This document shows, in pieces, positions 16,686-25,725 of a stretch of 64,000 nt of DNA. A model generated the notes under the pieces. It saw nothing but the letters and a program-made list of their open reading frames with translations. It was not told where the DNA came from and searched no databases. Numbering within the stretch: the first letter of the stretch is position 1; every line of letters starts with the position of its first letter. Origin of the DNA: Polaribacter gangjinensis (GTDB taxonomy: Bacteria > Bacteroidota > Bacteroidia > Flavobacteriales > Flavobacteriaceae); contig NZ_CP150662.1 of the NCBI RefSeq assembly GCF_038024125.1, forward strand, positions 2,559,501-2,623,500, in the 5' to 3' direction. Both the position numbers and the translations under genes were made by a program.

Positions 16686-16879
16686 ATGTTTGAAAATTAT
16701 AAATAGTTTATTCTAAATTTCAATCTCAATTTTTTTACTTTTTCTAACTTTTTACAGTTTTAAGAATTTTTTTAAAAAATGAAATATTATTATTAGTTTT
16801 AAATGAATTAAAAATCAAGGAATTAAAGCTGATTTTTTAAATAATTATATAATTAAAAATCAGTATATTAGCTATTTTT

Positions 16880-16949
16880 CAATACCCATTTATGGGTAGT
16901 TCAATACCCATAAATGGGTATAAAAAAAAATCAGTATAAATGGGTATTG
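16880..16949. promoter_or_regulatory. Palindromic operator array TACCCAT-NN-ATGGGTA
   Basis: Two 16-bp near-perfect palindromes (TACCCATTTATGGGTA at 16883-16898 and TACCCATAAATGGGTA at 16905-16920) are followed by a half site AAATGGGTATTG ending at 16949. The outermost halves CAATACCCATTTA and TAAATGGGTATTG are themselves perfect inverted repeats. The array ends 20 bases before the -7 element of the response regulator gene, overlapping its -33 region. This is the usual place for an operator. The binding protein is unknown; the downstream LuxR-type regulator is the obvious candidate. Confidence 0.75.
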
Positions 16950-16969
16950 TATAAACTGATAAAGCAATC

Positions 16970-16977
16970 TAAATTTG
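16970..16977 (+). promoter_or_regulatory. -7 promoter element of response regulator gene
   Basis: TAAATTTG matches TAnnTTTG and lies 11 bases before the ATG at 16989, directly after the palindrome array. Confidence 0.6.
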
Positions 16978-16988
16978 TAATATAAATA

Positions 16989-17654
16989 ATGAGAAAAAAG
17001 ATTTACGTTCACGTAGCAGATGATCACAAGATAGTTATAGAAGGAATCATCGCTGTTATAAATACTGATCAAGACATTGCAATTAATGGATACTCATTAA
17101 CTGGAGAAGATGTAATTGATTTTTTTGACAAAAAAGGCAATAGAGTAGATGTATTAATTTTAGACATTACCATGCCTGGAAAAGATGGTTTCGAAGTGTT
17201 AAAACATTTTAAAGACAAAAAAATTAATCAAAAAACAATAATTCTTTCAAGTTATGATGACATTAAAATTGTAGAAGAGGTAATAAGATTGGGTTGCAAT
17301 GGATATATTACAAAAAATAGTGCTGGCGAACATATCGTAAATGCGATTAAAGCAGTTGCAAATGGAGAGCAATATTTTAGTAGTGATATTCAAAAAAGCC
17401 TTTTTAAATCACTTACAGGTCAATCTCCATTGGTTGGAAATGCGCCAGATAATTTTATATTAGAAGCACTTTCAGATAGAGAAATTGACGTGATGAGATT
17501 GATTTCGAAAGAGTACAACACGCAAGAAATTGCAGATAAACTAAACCTTAGTCCCAGAACAGTTGAAACACATAGAAAAAATTTAATAAAAAAGTTAAAA
17601 GTAAAAAATTCGGTAGGCTTGGCAATGTATGCTGTAAAAAATAAAATAGTATAA
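16989..17654 (+). CDS. LuxR/NarL-family response regulator
   Basis: The product has 221 residues with a receiver domain (DD at 11-12, phosphoacceptor Asp59 in LILDITMPGKDG, Ser/Lys switch residues in ILSSYDD and ITKN) and a C-terminal LuxR helix-turn-helix at about residues 155-215 (LSDREIDVMRLISKEYNTQEIA then LSPRTVETHRKNL). It is the transcription-factor half of a two-component system. The cognate kinase is probably the TPR histidine kinase at 18538, separated from it by a lipoprotein gene. The palindromic array upstream suggests autoregulation. Confidence 0.92.
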   Translation: MRKKIYVHVADDHKIVIEGIIAVINTDQDIAINGYSLTGEDVIDFFDKKGNRVDVLILDITMPGKDGFEVLKHFKDKKINQKTIILSSYDDIKIVEEVIRLGCNGYITKNSAGEHIVNAIKAVANGEQYFSSDIQKSLFKSLTGQSPLVGNAPDNFILEALSDREIDVMRLISKEYNTQEIADKLNLSPRTVETHRKNLIKKLKVKNSVGLAMYAVKNKIV

Positions 17655-17679
17655 TCCCCCAACTATTTTAAAAATACCA

Positions 17680-17723
17680 AAAAAACCTTCAACTTGAAAA
17701 AGTTACCCCTAATGAAGGTTTTT
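17680..17723 (+). terminator. Terminator-like hairpin after response regulator gene
   Basis: AAAAACCTTC and TGAAGGTTTTT flank an inner hairpin AACTT-GAAA-AAGTT. The fold ends in a short T run. It separates the regulator from the lipoprotein gene, although the two probably function together. Confidence 0.65.
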
Positions 17724-17799
17724 AAAATTGTCCCCCAATTTATTGCAAGAGTATACGCTGCAAGCCTACCATTTTAAATAAATTTTAAAACCAAATCAA

Positions 17800-18480
17800 A
17801 TGAAAAAAAGTACATTATTAACGTTTGCAATTATTGCCTCACTTGTTTTTTCTTCATGTTCAAGCAATGAAGAAGGTATTATGCCATCAAATTCAAATGC
17901 AAAATTATTGAAAAACTTCACCCTTAAAAGAGATGCAAGTGGTGCTTATTCAATGGATTTTGATGTTACTGAAAACACAAAAGTTGACAAAGTCTCAAAT
18001 TCTACATCAAGTAATAAGCAATTCTACTTATACTCATCTGAAAATAATTTGTCAACAAAAATTGCGGAGCAATTAGTGATTGATAACAGCCAATTGAAAG
18101 TTGGGTTTGTCGATACTAATAATGAAATAAATAATAAAAGCATTACTGTTTACGATGATAACATTACTTTAGCAAAAGGAAATGAGAACTCAAAATTAAA
18201 ATCTTACAGCATTACAAAAAATGATGATGGTTTGTATGATGTTATTTTTGAAGTAAAAAATAATGTAGCTGTAAATTTTGTTCACAATGACAAAGAAGAT
18301 GCCTTTGAAATTCACTTAAACAACGGTAAAGGTGGAGAAACAAATTATTCAAGAACTCTTGAGAAAAAAGAAGGTAAACCTTTATCTATTGTTTTTGTAA
18401 ATTATGTTGGAAACACAGGTGCTAAAACTGATGATTATTTAACTCCTATAAGAAAGCCAGTTATTATTATTGAAGAATAA
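17800..18480 (+). CDS. Hypothetical lipoprotein between response regulator and kinase
   Basis: The product has 226 residues with a lipoprotein signal (MKKSTLLTFAIIASLVFSSC, lipobox Cys20). The mature part contains two similar units: residues about 36-110 (LKNFTLKRDASGAYSMDFDV) and about 125-215 (LKSYSITKNDDGLYDVIFEV), so it looks like a tandem duplication of a beta-rich domain. I do not recognise the family. Its position between a response regulator and a TPR histidine kinase suggests a periplasmic or outer-membrane sensor or target of that system; this is inference. Confidence 0.75.
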   Translation: MKKSTLLTFAIIASLVFSSCSSNEEGIMPSNSNAKLLKNFTLKRDASGAYSMDFDVTENTKVDKVSNSTSSNKQFYLYSSENNLSTKIAEQLVIDNSQLKVGFVDTNNEINNKSITVYDDNITLAKGNENSKLKSYSITKNDDGLYDVIFEVKNNVAVNFVHNDKEDAFEIHLNNGKGGETNYSRTLEKKEGKPLSIVFVNYVGNTGAKTDDYLTPIRKPVIIIEE

Positions 18481-18537
18481 TTATTAACGATTTTAAATTC
18501 CCCCAAATTTTAAAAAAGAATTAATTCGTACAAATAA

Positions 18538-20352
18538 TTGAAAAAGAATAGTTTTTTATTTGCAATTGCATTTTTTTTAAGTGCTTATCTAGTTAATGCA
18601 ATAAATCCCCCAATAGAGGAAACCTTACATAGTAAGGTTTCTTTTTTTTATGAACAAGATTCAACTTCAATTTCTTCAAAATATGCTAAAATTTTAGAAA
18701 ATTTTAAAAACAAAAATTTTGAAGTTGCTTTGAAAAATAGTTTAAATTTTATTTCTGAATATTCTTCAAATATTCAAGATTCAAAATATATTGATTATTT
18801 GTATGAAGTAAATTTAATTATTGGAGATATTTATAACAACATTAACAATCATTCAAAATCAATTTTACACTATCAAAAGGCAATTAAATTAAAGAAAACA
18901 AATAGTGTTTATTCTGAAATAAAAAATATAAATGAAGGTTCTGAAATAGAATTTGTTTATCTTAAAATTGCGAATCAATTTTTGAGAAATAGTGAAAAAG
19001 ATTCTGCAAAAAAATATTATGGTTTAGTAATTCAAACAAATTCTCTAGATTTTAAAACTCTCTCTACTCAAGCAAAAGCCTACTCTAATTTATCAGGAAT
19101 TTACAGACAAGATTCTTTGTACGATCTAGCTAAAGAATATGCAATTAAAGCCCTTAAAATCCATGAAAAGAATAATAATGCAATATATCAAGCTTCTTCA
19201 TTAGGCAATTTAGCAAGTATTTATCTAGATCAAAATAAATTTAATGAAGCTAAAAAGAATTATAAAAAAGCATTGGATTTAATTGAAAACGATACGACTG
19301 AAACAGCGCTAAGAATTAAAGATAATTTGTATTTCAATTTAGCCTATAATTTGTACAAATTAAAAGACTATGAAGCATATCAATATCAAGAAAAATCTTA
19401 TTTGATAAAAGATAAATTACGTGACAAAGAAATACGACGCATCATAGAAGAATTGGGTTTTAAATATGACTTTGATACTAGAGAAAAATTACTTCAAAAG
19501 AATCAAGAAGTAAAGCTTTTAAAAGAAAAAGAAAAAACAAGAAATGTTATAACAATTGGAGTTGCTACAATTTTTATATTCATTTTTATCATTGGGTTTT
19601 CAATGATGCGCCAAAAAAACTTGAAACTCAAACTTTCTAGAACCGAACTTTTACAAGAACAAAAAATAGAAAAAATAAAATCAGAATCTCAAGTTCGAAT
19701 TTTAAATGCCGCAATTGACGGAAAAGAAACAGAGCGAAAAGACATTGCAGAAACTTTGCATGATAACGTGAGTGCTTTATTATCATCTGCAAGTTTGCAT
19801 TTACAAGCAACTAGAAAACAATTCAATGGAGAAACTCTTATAGAAATAGAAAAAACACAACAAATTATTAATGAGGCAGCTGAAAAAATCAGGAATTTAT
19901 CCCATACTTTAATTTCTTCTGTGTTATTGAAATTTGGATTGAAATACGCCATTAAAGAAATGGCAGAGAAATATACCAACTCTGAATTGCAAATTGATAC
20001 CGACTTTAACAAATTAAGAAGATATCATCAAAGTTTTGAAATAAAAACGTATAATATTATTCAAGAATTTGTTAATAATATTATCAAACATAGTCAGGCT
20101 AATAATGCTTTGATACAATTATCCGAAAAAGATAATAAAATTTATTTGATAATTACTGATGATGGAATTGGTTTTGATAAATCAAAAATAGCTATGAAAA
20201 ACGGAATTGGCATCAATCAAATTGAAGCTAGGGTTCAAATGATGCAGGGACATTTTCGTATTGATTCTAAAAAAGGAAATGGAACTAAAGTTAGTATTGA
20301 GTTGCCAATACAAGAAAGAGAAGTGATTACAAACGCTGAGCGAGTTCTATAA
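18538..20352 (+). CDS. TPR-containing sensor histidine kinase (HisKA_3 type)
   Basis: The product has 604 residues. Signal peptide or N-terminal helix (1-22), periplasmic TPR region (about 45-290, for example SSLGNLASIYLDQNKFNEAKKNY has TPR spacing), coiled coil, one membrane helix (about 336-357), then a HisKA_3 dimerisation domain with phosphoacceptor His408 in KDIAETLHDNVS and an HATPase domain with N box near 506-520 and G1 box DDGIGF at 541-546. It probably phosphorylates the LuxR-type regulator at 16989. The start is TTG; there is no better ATG before the signal. Its 3' end overlaps the convergent yfcE gene by 26 bases. Confidence 0.9.
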   Translation: MKKNSFLFAIAFFLSAYLVNAINPPIEETLHSKVSFFYEQDSTSISSKYAKILENFKNKNFEVALKNSLNFISEYSSNIQDSKYIDYLYEVNLIIGDIYNNINNHSKSILHYQKAIKLKKTNSVYSEIKNINEGSEIEFVYLKIANQFLRNSEKDSAKKYYGLVIQTNSLDFKTLSTQAKAYSNLSGIYRQDSLYDLAKEYAIKALKIHEKNNNAIYQASSLGNLASIYLDQNKFNEAKKNYKKALDLIENDTTETALRIKDNLYFNLAYNLYKLKDYEAYQYQEKSYLIKDKLRDKEIRRIIEELGFKYDFDTREKLLQKNQEVKLLKEKEKTRNVITIGVATIFIFIFIIGFSMMRQKNLKLKLSRTELLQEQKIEKIKSESQVRILNAAIDGKETERKDIAETLHDNVSALLSSASLHLQATRKQFNGETLIEIEKTQQIINEAAEKIRNLSHTLISSVLLKFGLKYAIKEMAEKYTNSELQIDTDFNKLRRYHQSFEIKTYNIIQEFVNNIIKHSQANNALIQLSEKDNKIYLIITDDGIGFDKSKIAMKNGIGINQIEARVQMMQGHFRIDSKKGNGTKVSIELPIQEREVITNAERVL

Positions 20353-20824
20353 CTTCTAAGTTTTTAATATCTCCATCATTCAATTCAAAACGCAACATAG
20401 TTCGTATCTTATGAAAACCGTGTTTCCCTGCAGCTCCGGGATTTAAGTGTAGTAAATTCAGTTTATGATCAAACTGCACTTTTAAAATATGCGAATGTCC
20501 AGAAATAAAAATTTTAGGTGGATTTTTCTGAATTTCATCTTTTACTCTAATACTGTATTTGTTCGGATATCCGCCAATATGAGTCATCCAAACTGAAACA
20601 TTTTCGAGAGTAAATTTCTCATCCAAAGGAAATGTTAATCTTGCATTGGCGTCGTCAATATTTCCGTAAACAGCTCGTAAAGGTTTAATTGCTCTCAGTT
20701 GGTCTGTAACTGATAAATCTCCAATGTCTCCTGCATGCCAAACTTCATCTGCCTGATTCACAAATTTTATAATTTGAGCATCAATAAAACTGTGCGTATC
20801 CGATAATAATAAGATTTTCTTCAC
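20327..20824 (-). CDS. Metallophosphoesterase, YfcE family
   Basis: The product has 165 residues with calcineurin-like metal motifs: LLSDTHS at the N terminus, GDIGDL, GNIDD, and the C-terminal GHSHIL. YfcE/MJ0936 enzymes hydrolyse phosphodiesters; the natural substrate is unknown. The start is GTG at 20824, giving VKKILLLSDTH as the first strand; the open frame continues upstream but that sequence overlaps the divergent truA and its promoter. The -7 element TATTTTTG ends four bases before this GTG, so the mRNA may be leaderless. The 3' end overlaps the kinase gene on the opposite strand. Confidence 0.82.
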   Translation of the reverse strand: MKKILLLSDTHSFIDAQIIKFVNQADEVWHAGDIGDLSVTDQLRAIKPLRAVYGNIDDANARLTFPLDEKFTLENVSVWMTHIGGYPNKYSIRVKDEIQKNPPKIFISGHSHILKVQFDHKLNLLHLNPGAAGKHGFHKIRTMLRFELNDGDIKNLEVIELAQRL

Positions 20825-20828
20825 AATC

Positions 20829-20836
20829 CAAAAATA
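20829..20836 (-). promoter_or_regulatory. -7 promoter element of yfcE-like gene
   Basis: The minus strand reads TATTTTTG, then GATT, then the GTG start. The four-base spacing equals that at thiN and at the DUF5522 gene. Confidence 0.6.
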
Positions 20837-20857
20837 AGAATAACAAAATAAATTCCG

Positions 20858-20865
20858 TAATTTTG
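20858..20865 (+). promoter_or_regulatory. -7 promoter element of truA
   Basis: TAATTTTG matches TAnnTTTG, 22 bases before the TTG start of truA. Confidence 0.6.
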
Positions 20866-20887
20866 AACCCTCTAAAAACAAACTTTC

Positions 20888-21613
20888 TTGAGATATTTTA
20901 TAGAGTTTTCGTACAATGGGAAAAAATATCATGGTTGGCAAATTCAACCTGAGGCGATTTCTGTTCAAGAAAAATTAAATGATGCAATAAGCACTATTTT
21001 TCGTAAAAAAATCGAAGTTGTTGGAGCAGGAAGAACAGATACTGGCGTGCATGCTTCGCAAATGTATGCACATTTTGATGTTGAAAATGAAATTGCAGAG
21101 GATATTGTTTTTAAGCTAAACTCTATTTTGCCTGATGATATTGCAGTTTATCAAGTTTTTTTGGTTGATGACCAAAAACACGCCCGTTTTGATGCGGTAA
21201 GCAGAACATATCAATATAAAATTTGGTTAGGAAGAAATCCATTTTTATTGGATTTTTCTTGGCAAATTCATTCATTAAAACCCAATCTAACTAAAATGAA
21301 TGAAGCTGCAAAATTATTGATGGAGTATGAAGATTTTCAATGTTTTTCGAAAGTGAAAACCAATGTTCATACCTTTAATTGTAATATTTTTGAAGCATTT
21401 TGGGTACAAAATGGTAACGAATTAACATTTACAATTTCAGCAAATCGGTTTTTAAGAAATATGGTAAGAGCCATTGTAGGAACTTTAATAGATGTTGGCT
21501 TAGATAAAATTTCAATTGATGATTTTCGAAAAATCATTGAAAGTAAAAATCGCAGCAATGCTGGGTTATCAGTACCCGCAAAAGGATTATTTTTAACCAA
21601 CATAAAATATTAA
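20888..21613 (+). CDS. truA: tRNA pseudouridine(38-40) synthase
   Basis: The product makes pseudouridine at positions 38, 39 and 40 of tRNA anticodon stems. The catalytic motif GRTDTGVHA contains Asp51. The N terminus RYFIEFSYNGKKYHGWQ and the C-terminal FLRNMVRAIVGTL segment are family hallmarks, and 241 residues is normal length. The start is TTG at 20888, directly before the first conserved strand. The stop is followed after three bases by the ABC exporter gene, so the two are probably co-transcribed. Confidence 0.93.
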   Translation: MRYFIEFSYNGKKYHGWQIQPEAISVQEKLNDAISTIFRKKIEVVGAGRTDTGVHASQMYAHFDVENEIAEDIVFKLNSILPDDIAVYQVFLVDDQKHARFDAVSRTYQYKIWLGRNPFLLDFSWQIHSLKPNLTKMNEAAKLLMEYEDFQCFSKVKTNVHTFNCNIFEAFWVQNGNELTFTISANRFLRNMVRAIVGTLIDVGLDKISIDDFRKIIESKNRSNAGLSVPAKGLFLTNIKY

Positions 21614-21616
21614 ATT

Positions 21617-23383
21617 TTGTCAGAGAATTCAGGAAAAGCTTTCGATATGCAAATTTTTTCAAGACTCATGAGTTTTGCAAAACGTTATCGCTTGTACTTT
21701 TTTATTGCATCATCATCAACCATATTATTGGCGCTTTTTTCCATTTTAACTCCCTATATTTTAATTGACACTGTTGATAAATATATGATTTCCAAAGATA
21801 AAGTTGGTTTGTTAAACTATTCTTTATTGATGTTGGGAATTTTATTTGCAGAAGTTTTTCTGCAATTTGTATTTATTTATTATGCAAATTGGGTGGGCCA
21901 ACATATCATAAGAGATATGAGAGCTCATATTTTTAGGCATATTTTAAAATTTAAGATGTCTTATTTTGATACCAATTCTGTTGGTAAATTAGTAACAAGA
22001 GTCGTATCAGATATCGAAACAATTGCTGCCTTTTTTAGTAATGGAGTATTTACAATTTTAAGTGATGTTCTTAAAATGCTTGCTGTTGCAGGAATAATGC
22101 TTTTTTTAGATTGGAAATTAGCCTTAATTACAATGTCTGTTTTACCAATTTTGGTCTATGCAACCAAGGTTTTTCAAGTAGCTATTAAAGCAACTTTTCA
22201 GGAAGTAAGAAATCAAGTGGCTAATTTAAATGGATTTGTACAAGAGCGTGTTACAGGAATGAAAATTGTGCAGCTTTTCAATAGAGAACATATTGAATAT
22301 CAAAACTTTAAAGAAATTAATGACAAACATAAAGTCGCGAATATCAAAACGATTTGGTATTATTCAGTGTTTTTTCCAATAGCCGAAATTTTATCCTCAA
22401 TAGGTATAGGTTTGATTGTTTGGTTTGGTGGTGGACAAGCTATTCAAAATTCAGGAATTTCAGTTGGAATGATTATGGGTTTTATTCAATTTGCCCAAAT
22501 GTTGTTTAGGCCTTTACGACAAATTGCTGATAAATTCAACCAATTGCAAATGGGTATTGTTGCTGGCGAACGTGTTTTTAAAGTCATTGACACTCATAGC
22601 AGCATTGCAAAAAATGGCACTTTGGAAGCTGCGAATTTAAAAGGAAATATCATTTTTGATAACGTAAGATTTAGTTATGTACAAGGAGAAGAAGTGTTAA
22701 AAGGCGTTTCTTTTGATGTAAAAAGTGGACAAACCATTGCCATTGTTGGTGCAACAGGTGCAGGAAAATCTACCATTATAAACCTTATCAATCGATTTTA
22801 TGAAATTGATTCAGGAACTATTTTTGTTGATGGTGTTTCTGTAGAGAATTATACCTTAGAGAGTTTGCGAAATCAAATTGCCATTGTACTGCAAGATGTC
22901 TTTTTATTTTCAGATTCTATTTTGAATAACATCACTTTAAAAGATGAAAATATCAGTTTGCAAGATGTTGAAAATGCCGCAAAGCAGATTGGGATTCATG
23001 ATTTTATAAACACATTACCAGGAGGTTACCATTATAATGTAAAAGAAAGAGGCGCAATGTTGTCTTCTGGACAACGCCAACTAATTGCATTTTTAAGAGC
23101 CTATGTAAGCAAACCAAGTATTTTAATTTTAGATGAAGCAACTTCTTCTGTGGATGCAAATTCTGAGCAAATGATTCAGTTTGCTACTGAAAAAATTACT
23201 AAGGGTAGAACTTCTATTGTAATCGCTCACAGATTAGCAACTATCAAACAAGCAGATAAAATTTTGGTCATGGATAAAGGATTGGTTGTTGAAGAAGGAA
23301 CTCATTATGAACTACTTGAAAAAGAAAATGGCTATTATAAAAACTTATATGATAAGCAATTTAGCTTGGAACAAGTTTCTTAA
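21617..23383 (+). CDS. ABC exporter, fused permease and ATPase (MsbA-like)
   Basis: The product is a 588-residue half transporter: six membrane helices in about the first 310 residues, then a nucleotide-binding domain with Walker A GATGAGKST, signature LSSGQRQ, Walker B ILILDEATS and the H loop IAHRLAT. It would work as a homodimer exporting lipid, drug or peptide substrates. Bacteroidetes members are annotated MsbA-like, but specificity cannot be read from sequence. The start is TTG at 21617, three bases after truA. The signature carries S-S-G instead of the usual S-G-G, a mild variant. Confidence 0.9.
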   Translation: MSENSGKAFDMQIFSRLMSFAKRYRLYFFIASSSTILLALFSILTPYILIDTVDKYMISKDKVGLLNYSLLMLGILFAEVFLQFVFIYYANWVGQHIIRDMRAHIFRHILKFKMSYFDTNSVGKLVTRVVSDIETIAAFFSNGVFTILSDVLKMLAVAGIMLFLDWKLALITMSVLPILVYATKVFQVAIKATFQEVRNQVANLNGFVQERVTGMKIVQLFNREHIEYQNFKEINDKHKVANIKTIWYYSVFFPIAEILSSIGIGLIVWFGGGQAIQNSGISVGMIMGFIQFAQMLFRPLRQIADKFNQLQMGIVAGERVFKVIDTHSSIAKNGTLEAANLKGNIIFDNVRFSYVQGEEVLKGVSFDVKSGQTIAIVGATGAGKSTIINLINRFYEIDSGTIFVDGVSVENYTLESLRNQIAIVLQDVFLFSDSILNNITLKDENISLQDVENAAKQIGIHDFINTLPGGYHYNVKERGAMLSSGQRQLIAFLRAYVSKPSILILDEATSSVDANSEQMIQFATEKITKGRTSIVIAHRLATIKQADKILVMDKGLVVEEGTHYELLEKENGYYKNLYDKQFSLEQVS

Positions 23384-23390
23384 AACGAAC

Positions 23391-24167
23391 TTAAATTAAA
23401 TCCTTTTTTAGTTTTTCATTCAATTCCTCTGGAGTGGTATAAAGTACAAACTCACCATCTTTAATGTAGGATATTTCTCCGGTTTCTTCTGAAACAAGTA
23501 AGCAAACTGCATCTGTTTTTTCACTAATTCCGAGTGCAGCTCTGTGTCTTAATCCAAAACGAGAAGGAATTTTAGAACTGTCAGAAATTGGCAAAACGAC
23601 TCTAGTAGCTACAATATAATTATCTCTAATAATTGTAGCACCATCATGCAATGGACTGTTTTTAAAGAAAATACTTTCTAAAATCACATTGTTAATAAGT
23701 GCGTTAATGGCATCACCAGTATTGATTAAAAAGTCTAAACTATTGGTTCTTTCAATTACAATCAAAGCACCAGTTTTGGTTTTTGATAAGTTGGTACAAG
23801 CTTTTAAAATGCTTTCAGTATCAATTTCTGGACTAATTTCAGATTGTAAAAACTTTAATTGTTTTAAAAAACTTCGTTTGTTAGAGAAATTTGTTGTTCC
23901 AATCATCAATAAAAATTTTCGAATTTCTTGTTGAAAAACGATCATCAAAGCAATTGCTCCACCTGAAAGCAAGTAACCTAAAATACTACTAAGCATTTCC
24001 ATTTTTAAGGCTTGTGTAATTTTCCAAATGATAAAAATCAGCGCAATTCCTATAAAAATATTGATAGCAACAGTTCCTTTTAGTAATTTATAAATGTAGT
24101 ACAACAACATTGCAACAAGCAATATATCCAACAGATCTAAAAATGAAAAAGGAATAAATTCTAACAT
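23391..24167 (-). CDS. cdaA: Diadenylate cyclase CdaA
   Basis: The product makes cyclic di-AMP from two ATP (EC 2.7.7.85). Three N-terminal membrane helices (about residues 10-90) precede a DAC domain with the hallmark motifs LHDGATII and RHRAALG, which bind ATP and metal. The 258 residues match membrane-type CdaA. In this phylum c-di-AMP is linked to potassium and cell-wall homeostasis, but no regulator (CdaR) or phosphodiesterase is adjacent. It follows folP on the same strand after 58 bases. Confidence 0.92.
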   Translation of the reverse strand: MLEFIPFSFLDLLDILLVAMLLYYIYKLLKGTVAINIFIGIALIFIIWKITQALKMEMLSSILGYLLSGGAIALMIVFQQEIRKFLLMIGTTNFSNKRSFLKQLKFLQSEISPEIDTESILKACTNLSKTKTGALIVIERTNSLDFLINTGDAINALINNVILESIFFKNSPLHDGATIIRDNYIVATRVVLPISDSSKIPSRFGLRHRAALGISEKTDAVCLLVSEETGEISYIKDGEFVLYTTPEELNEKLKKDLI

Positions 24168-24225
24168 TTAGCTATTTTGATTTGAGGTAAAAATAGGGAT
24201 ATTTTTCTTGACTTTCAATCTCCTA

Positions 24226-25059
24226 TTAACATTCATTTGCTTTCAGTTGATTTACAATTTTGATAGCCTCTACAGCTTCTTTTACATCATGAACTCGTAA
24301 AATAGATGCACCATTTAAAAGAGCAATTGTGTTGGCAACTGTGGTTGCATTAAGCGCTTCATTTGCAGAAATTTCCAATGGTTTATACAACATCGATTTT
24401 CTTGAAACTCCTACTAAGATTGGAGCATCTAAATTTTTAAAAAGGGCTAAATTTTTAAGAATTTCGTAATTATGAGCAACTGTTTTTCCAAAACCAAAAC
24501 CCATATCAATGATAATATCATTCACTCTTAGTTGATGTAATTTAAAAATTTGTTCAGAAAAAAAGTGAATAATTTCTTTTGTAACATCTTCATAAACAGG
24601 GTTTTGTTGCATGTTTTGAGGTGTTCCTAACATATGCATTAAAATATAAGGAACTTGCAAATCAGCCACTGTTTGAAACATGTTTTCATCCATTTTTCCT
24701 CCAGAAATATCATTGATGATAGCTGCACCATTTTCAATTGTTTTTCTGGCAATTTCACTTCGAAAAGTATCCACAGAAATGATGATTTCAGGAAAATTTT
24801 TTACCAATAAATCAATTACAGGAAGTATTCTATTCAACTCTTCTTTTTCAGAAATGTGAGCAGCTCCAGGTCTTGATGAATATGCACCAACATCAATAAA
24901 TGTGGCACCTTCATTCAGCATTTTTTCGGTTTGAAAAAGAATGTCAGCTTCGTTTTTGTATTTTCCACCATCAAAAAATGAGTCTGGTGTGATGTTTAAA
25001 ATTCCCATCACTTTTGGTTCAGCAACATCTATTAATTTTCCTTTGCAGTTTATGGTCAT
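24226..25059 (-). CDS. folP: Dihydropteroate synthase
   Basis: The product condenses p-aminobenzoate with dihydropterin diphosphate in folate synthesis (EC 2.5.1.15) and is the target of sulfonamides. Motifs of the TIM barrel are clear: MGILNITPDSFFDGG, GAYSSRPGA, INDISGG, and the C-terminal LRVHDVKEA. The 277 residues are normal. The start ATG is one base downstream of the stop of the LOG-family gene, so the two are translationally close. cdaA follows. Confidence 0.94.
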   Translation of the reverse strand: MTINCKGKLIDVAEPKVMGILNITPDSFFDGGKYKNEADILFQTEKMLNEGATFIDVGAYSSRPGAAHISEKEELNRILPVIDLLVKNFPEIIISVDTFRSEIARKTIENGAAIINDISGGKMDENMFQTVADLQVPYILMHMLGTPQNMQQNPVYEDVTKEIIHFFSEQIFKLHQLRVNDIIIDMGFGFGKTVAHNYEILKNLALFKNLDAPILVGVSRKSMLYKPLEISANEALNATTVANTIALLNGASILRVHDVKEAVEAIKIVNQLKANEC

Positions 25060-25060
25060 T

Positions 25061-25642
25061 TTATTTTACTATTTTTTGAATAACAGTTCCTTTTTTAGGC
25101 GCTTTGTATTGATGCATTTGTTGCATTAAACCCTCTACAGTTGTGTCAATTAACAATAAATTTTTGTTTTCAGGTTTAATATATCCTTCTTTGATCATTG
25201 TGTCAATTTGTAGTAATAAGGCATCAAAAAAACCATTCACATTTAGCAATCCAACAGGTTTTTGTTCAACTTGTAATTGGTTTAAAGTCAGTGCTTCAAA
25301 GAGTTCATCAAGAGTTCCAAAACCTCCAGGAAGTGTCAAATATCCATCAACCAATTTGCTCATAATTACTTTTCGTTCGCTCATTTTTTTGCACACAATC
25401 ATTTCCTCAACACCTGTATGAACGACTTCTTCTTTTTCTAATAATTTTGGAATTACGCCAATTACTTTTCCGTTTTTTTCTAAAATTGTGTCAGATAAAA
25501 TTCCCATCATTCCTATTTTTCCACCTCCATAAACCAATTCGATATTTTCTTTTACAAAATAATTTCCAAGCTCTATGGCAGCATTTTTATAGATTTCATT
25601 AAATCCTAAACTCGAGCCACAAAAAACAACCAATCGTTTCAT
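25061..25642 (-). CDS. LOG-family protein (TIGR00730, nucleotide 5'-monophosphate phosphoribohydrolase)
   Basis: The product has 193 residues with a Rossmann-like fold and the signature PGGFGTLDELFEALT, which defines the lysine-decarboxylase-like/LOG family. Characterised members cleave AMP or cytokinin riboside monophosphates to ribose 5-phosphate and base. GSSLGF at the N terminus and YGGGKIGMMG bind the phosphate. The gene starts a probable three-gene transcript with folP and cdaA. Confidence 0.88.
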   Translation of the reverse strand: MKRLVVFCGSSLGFNEIYKNAAIELGNYFVKENIELVYGGGKIGMMGILSDTILEKNGKVIGVIPKLLEKEEVVHTGVEEMIVCKKMSERKVIMSKLVDGYLTLPGGFGTLDELFEALTLNQLQVEQKPVGLLNVNGFFDALLLQIDTMIKEGYIKPENKNLLLIDTTVEGLMQQMHQYKAPKKGTVIQKIVK

Positions 25643-25725
25643 AAAATAAAAAATAAATTTAGGGTAAAAATAAATGAAAAGGTTTTAAGATTTACTATTT
25701 TTACGCAATTACTTTCAATTTTAAA

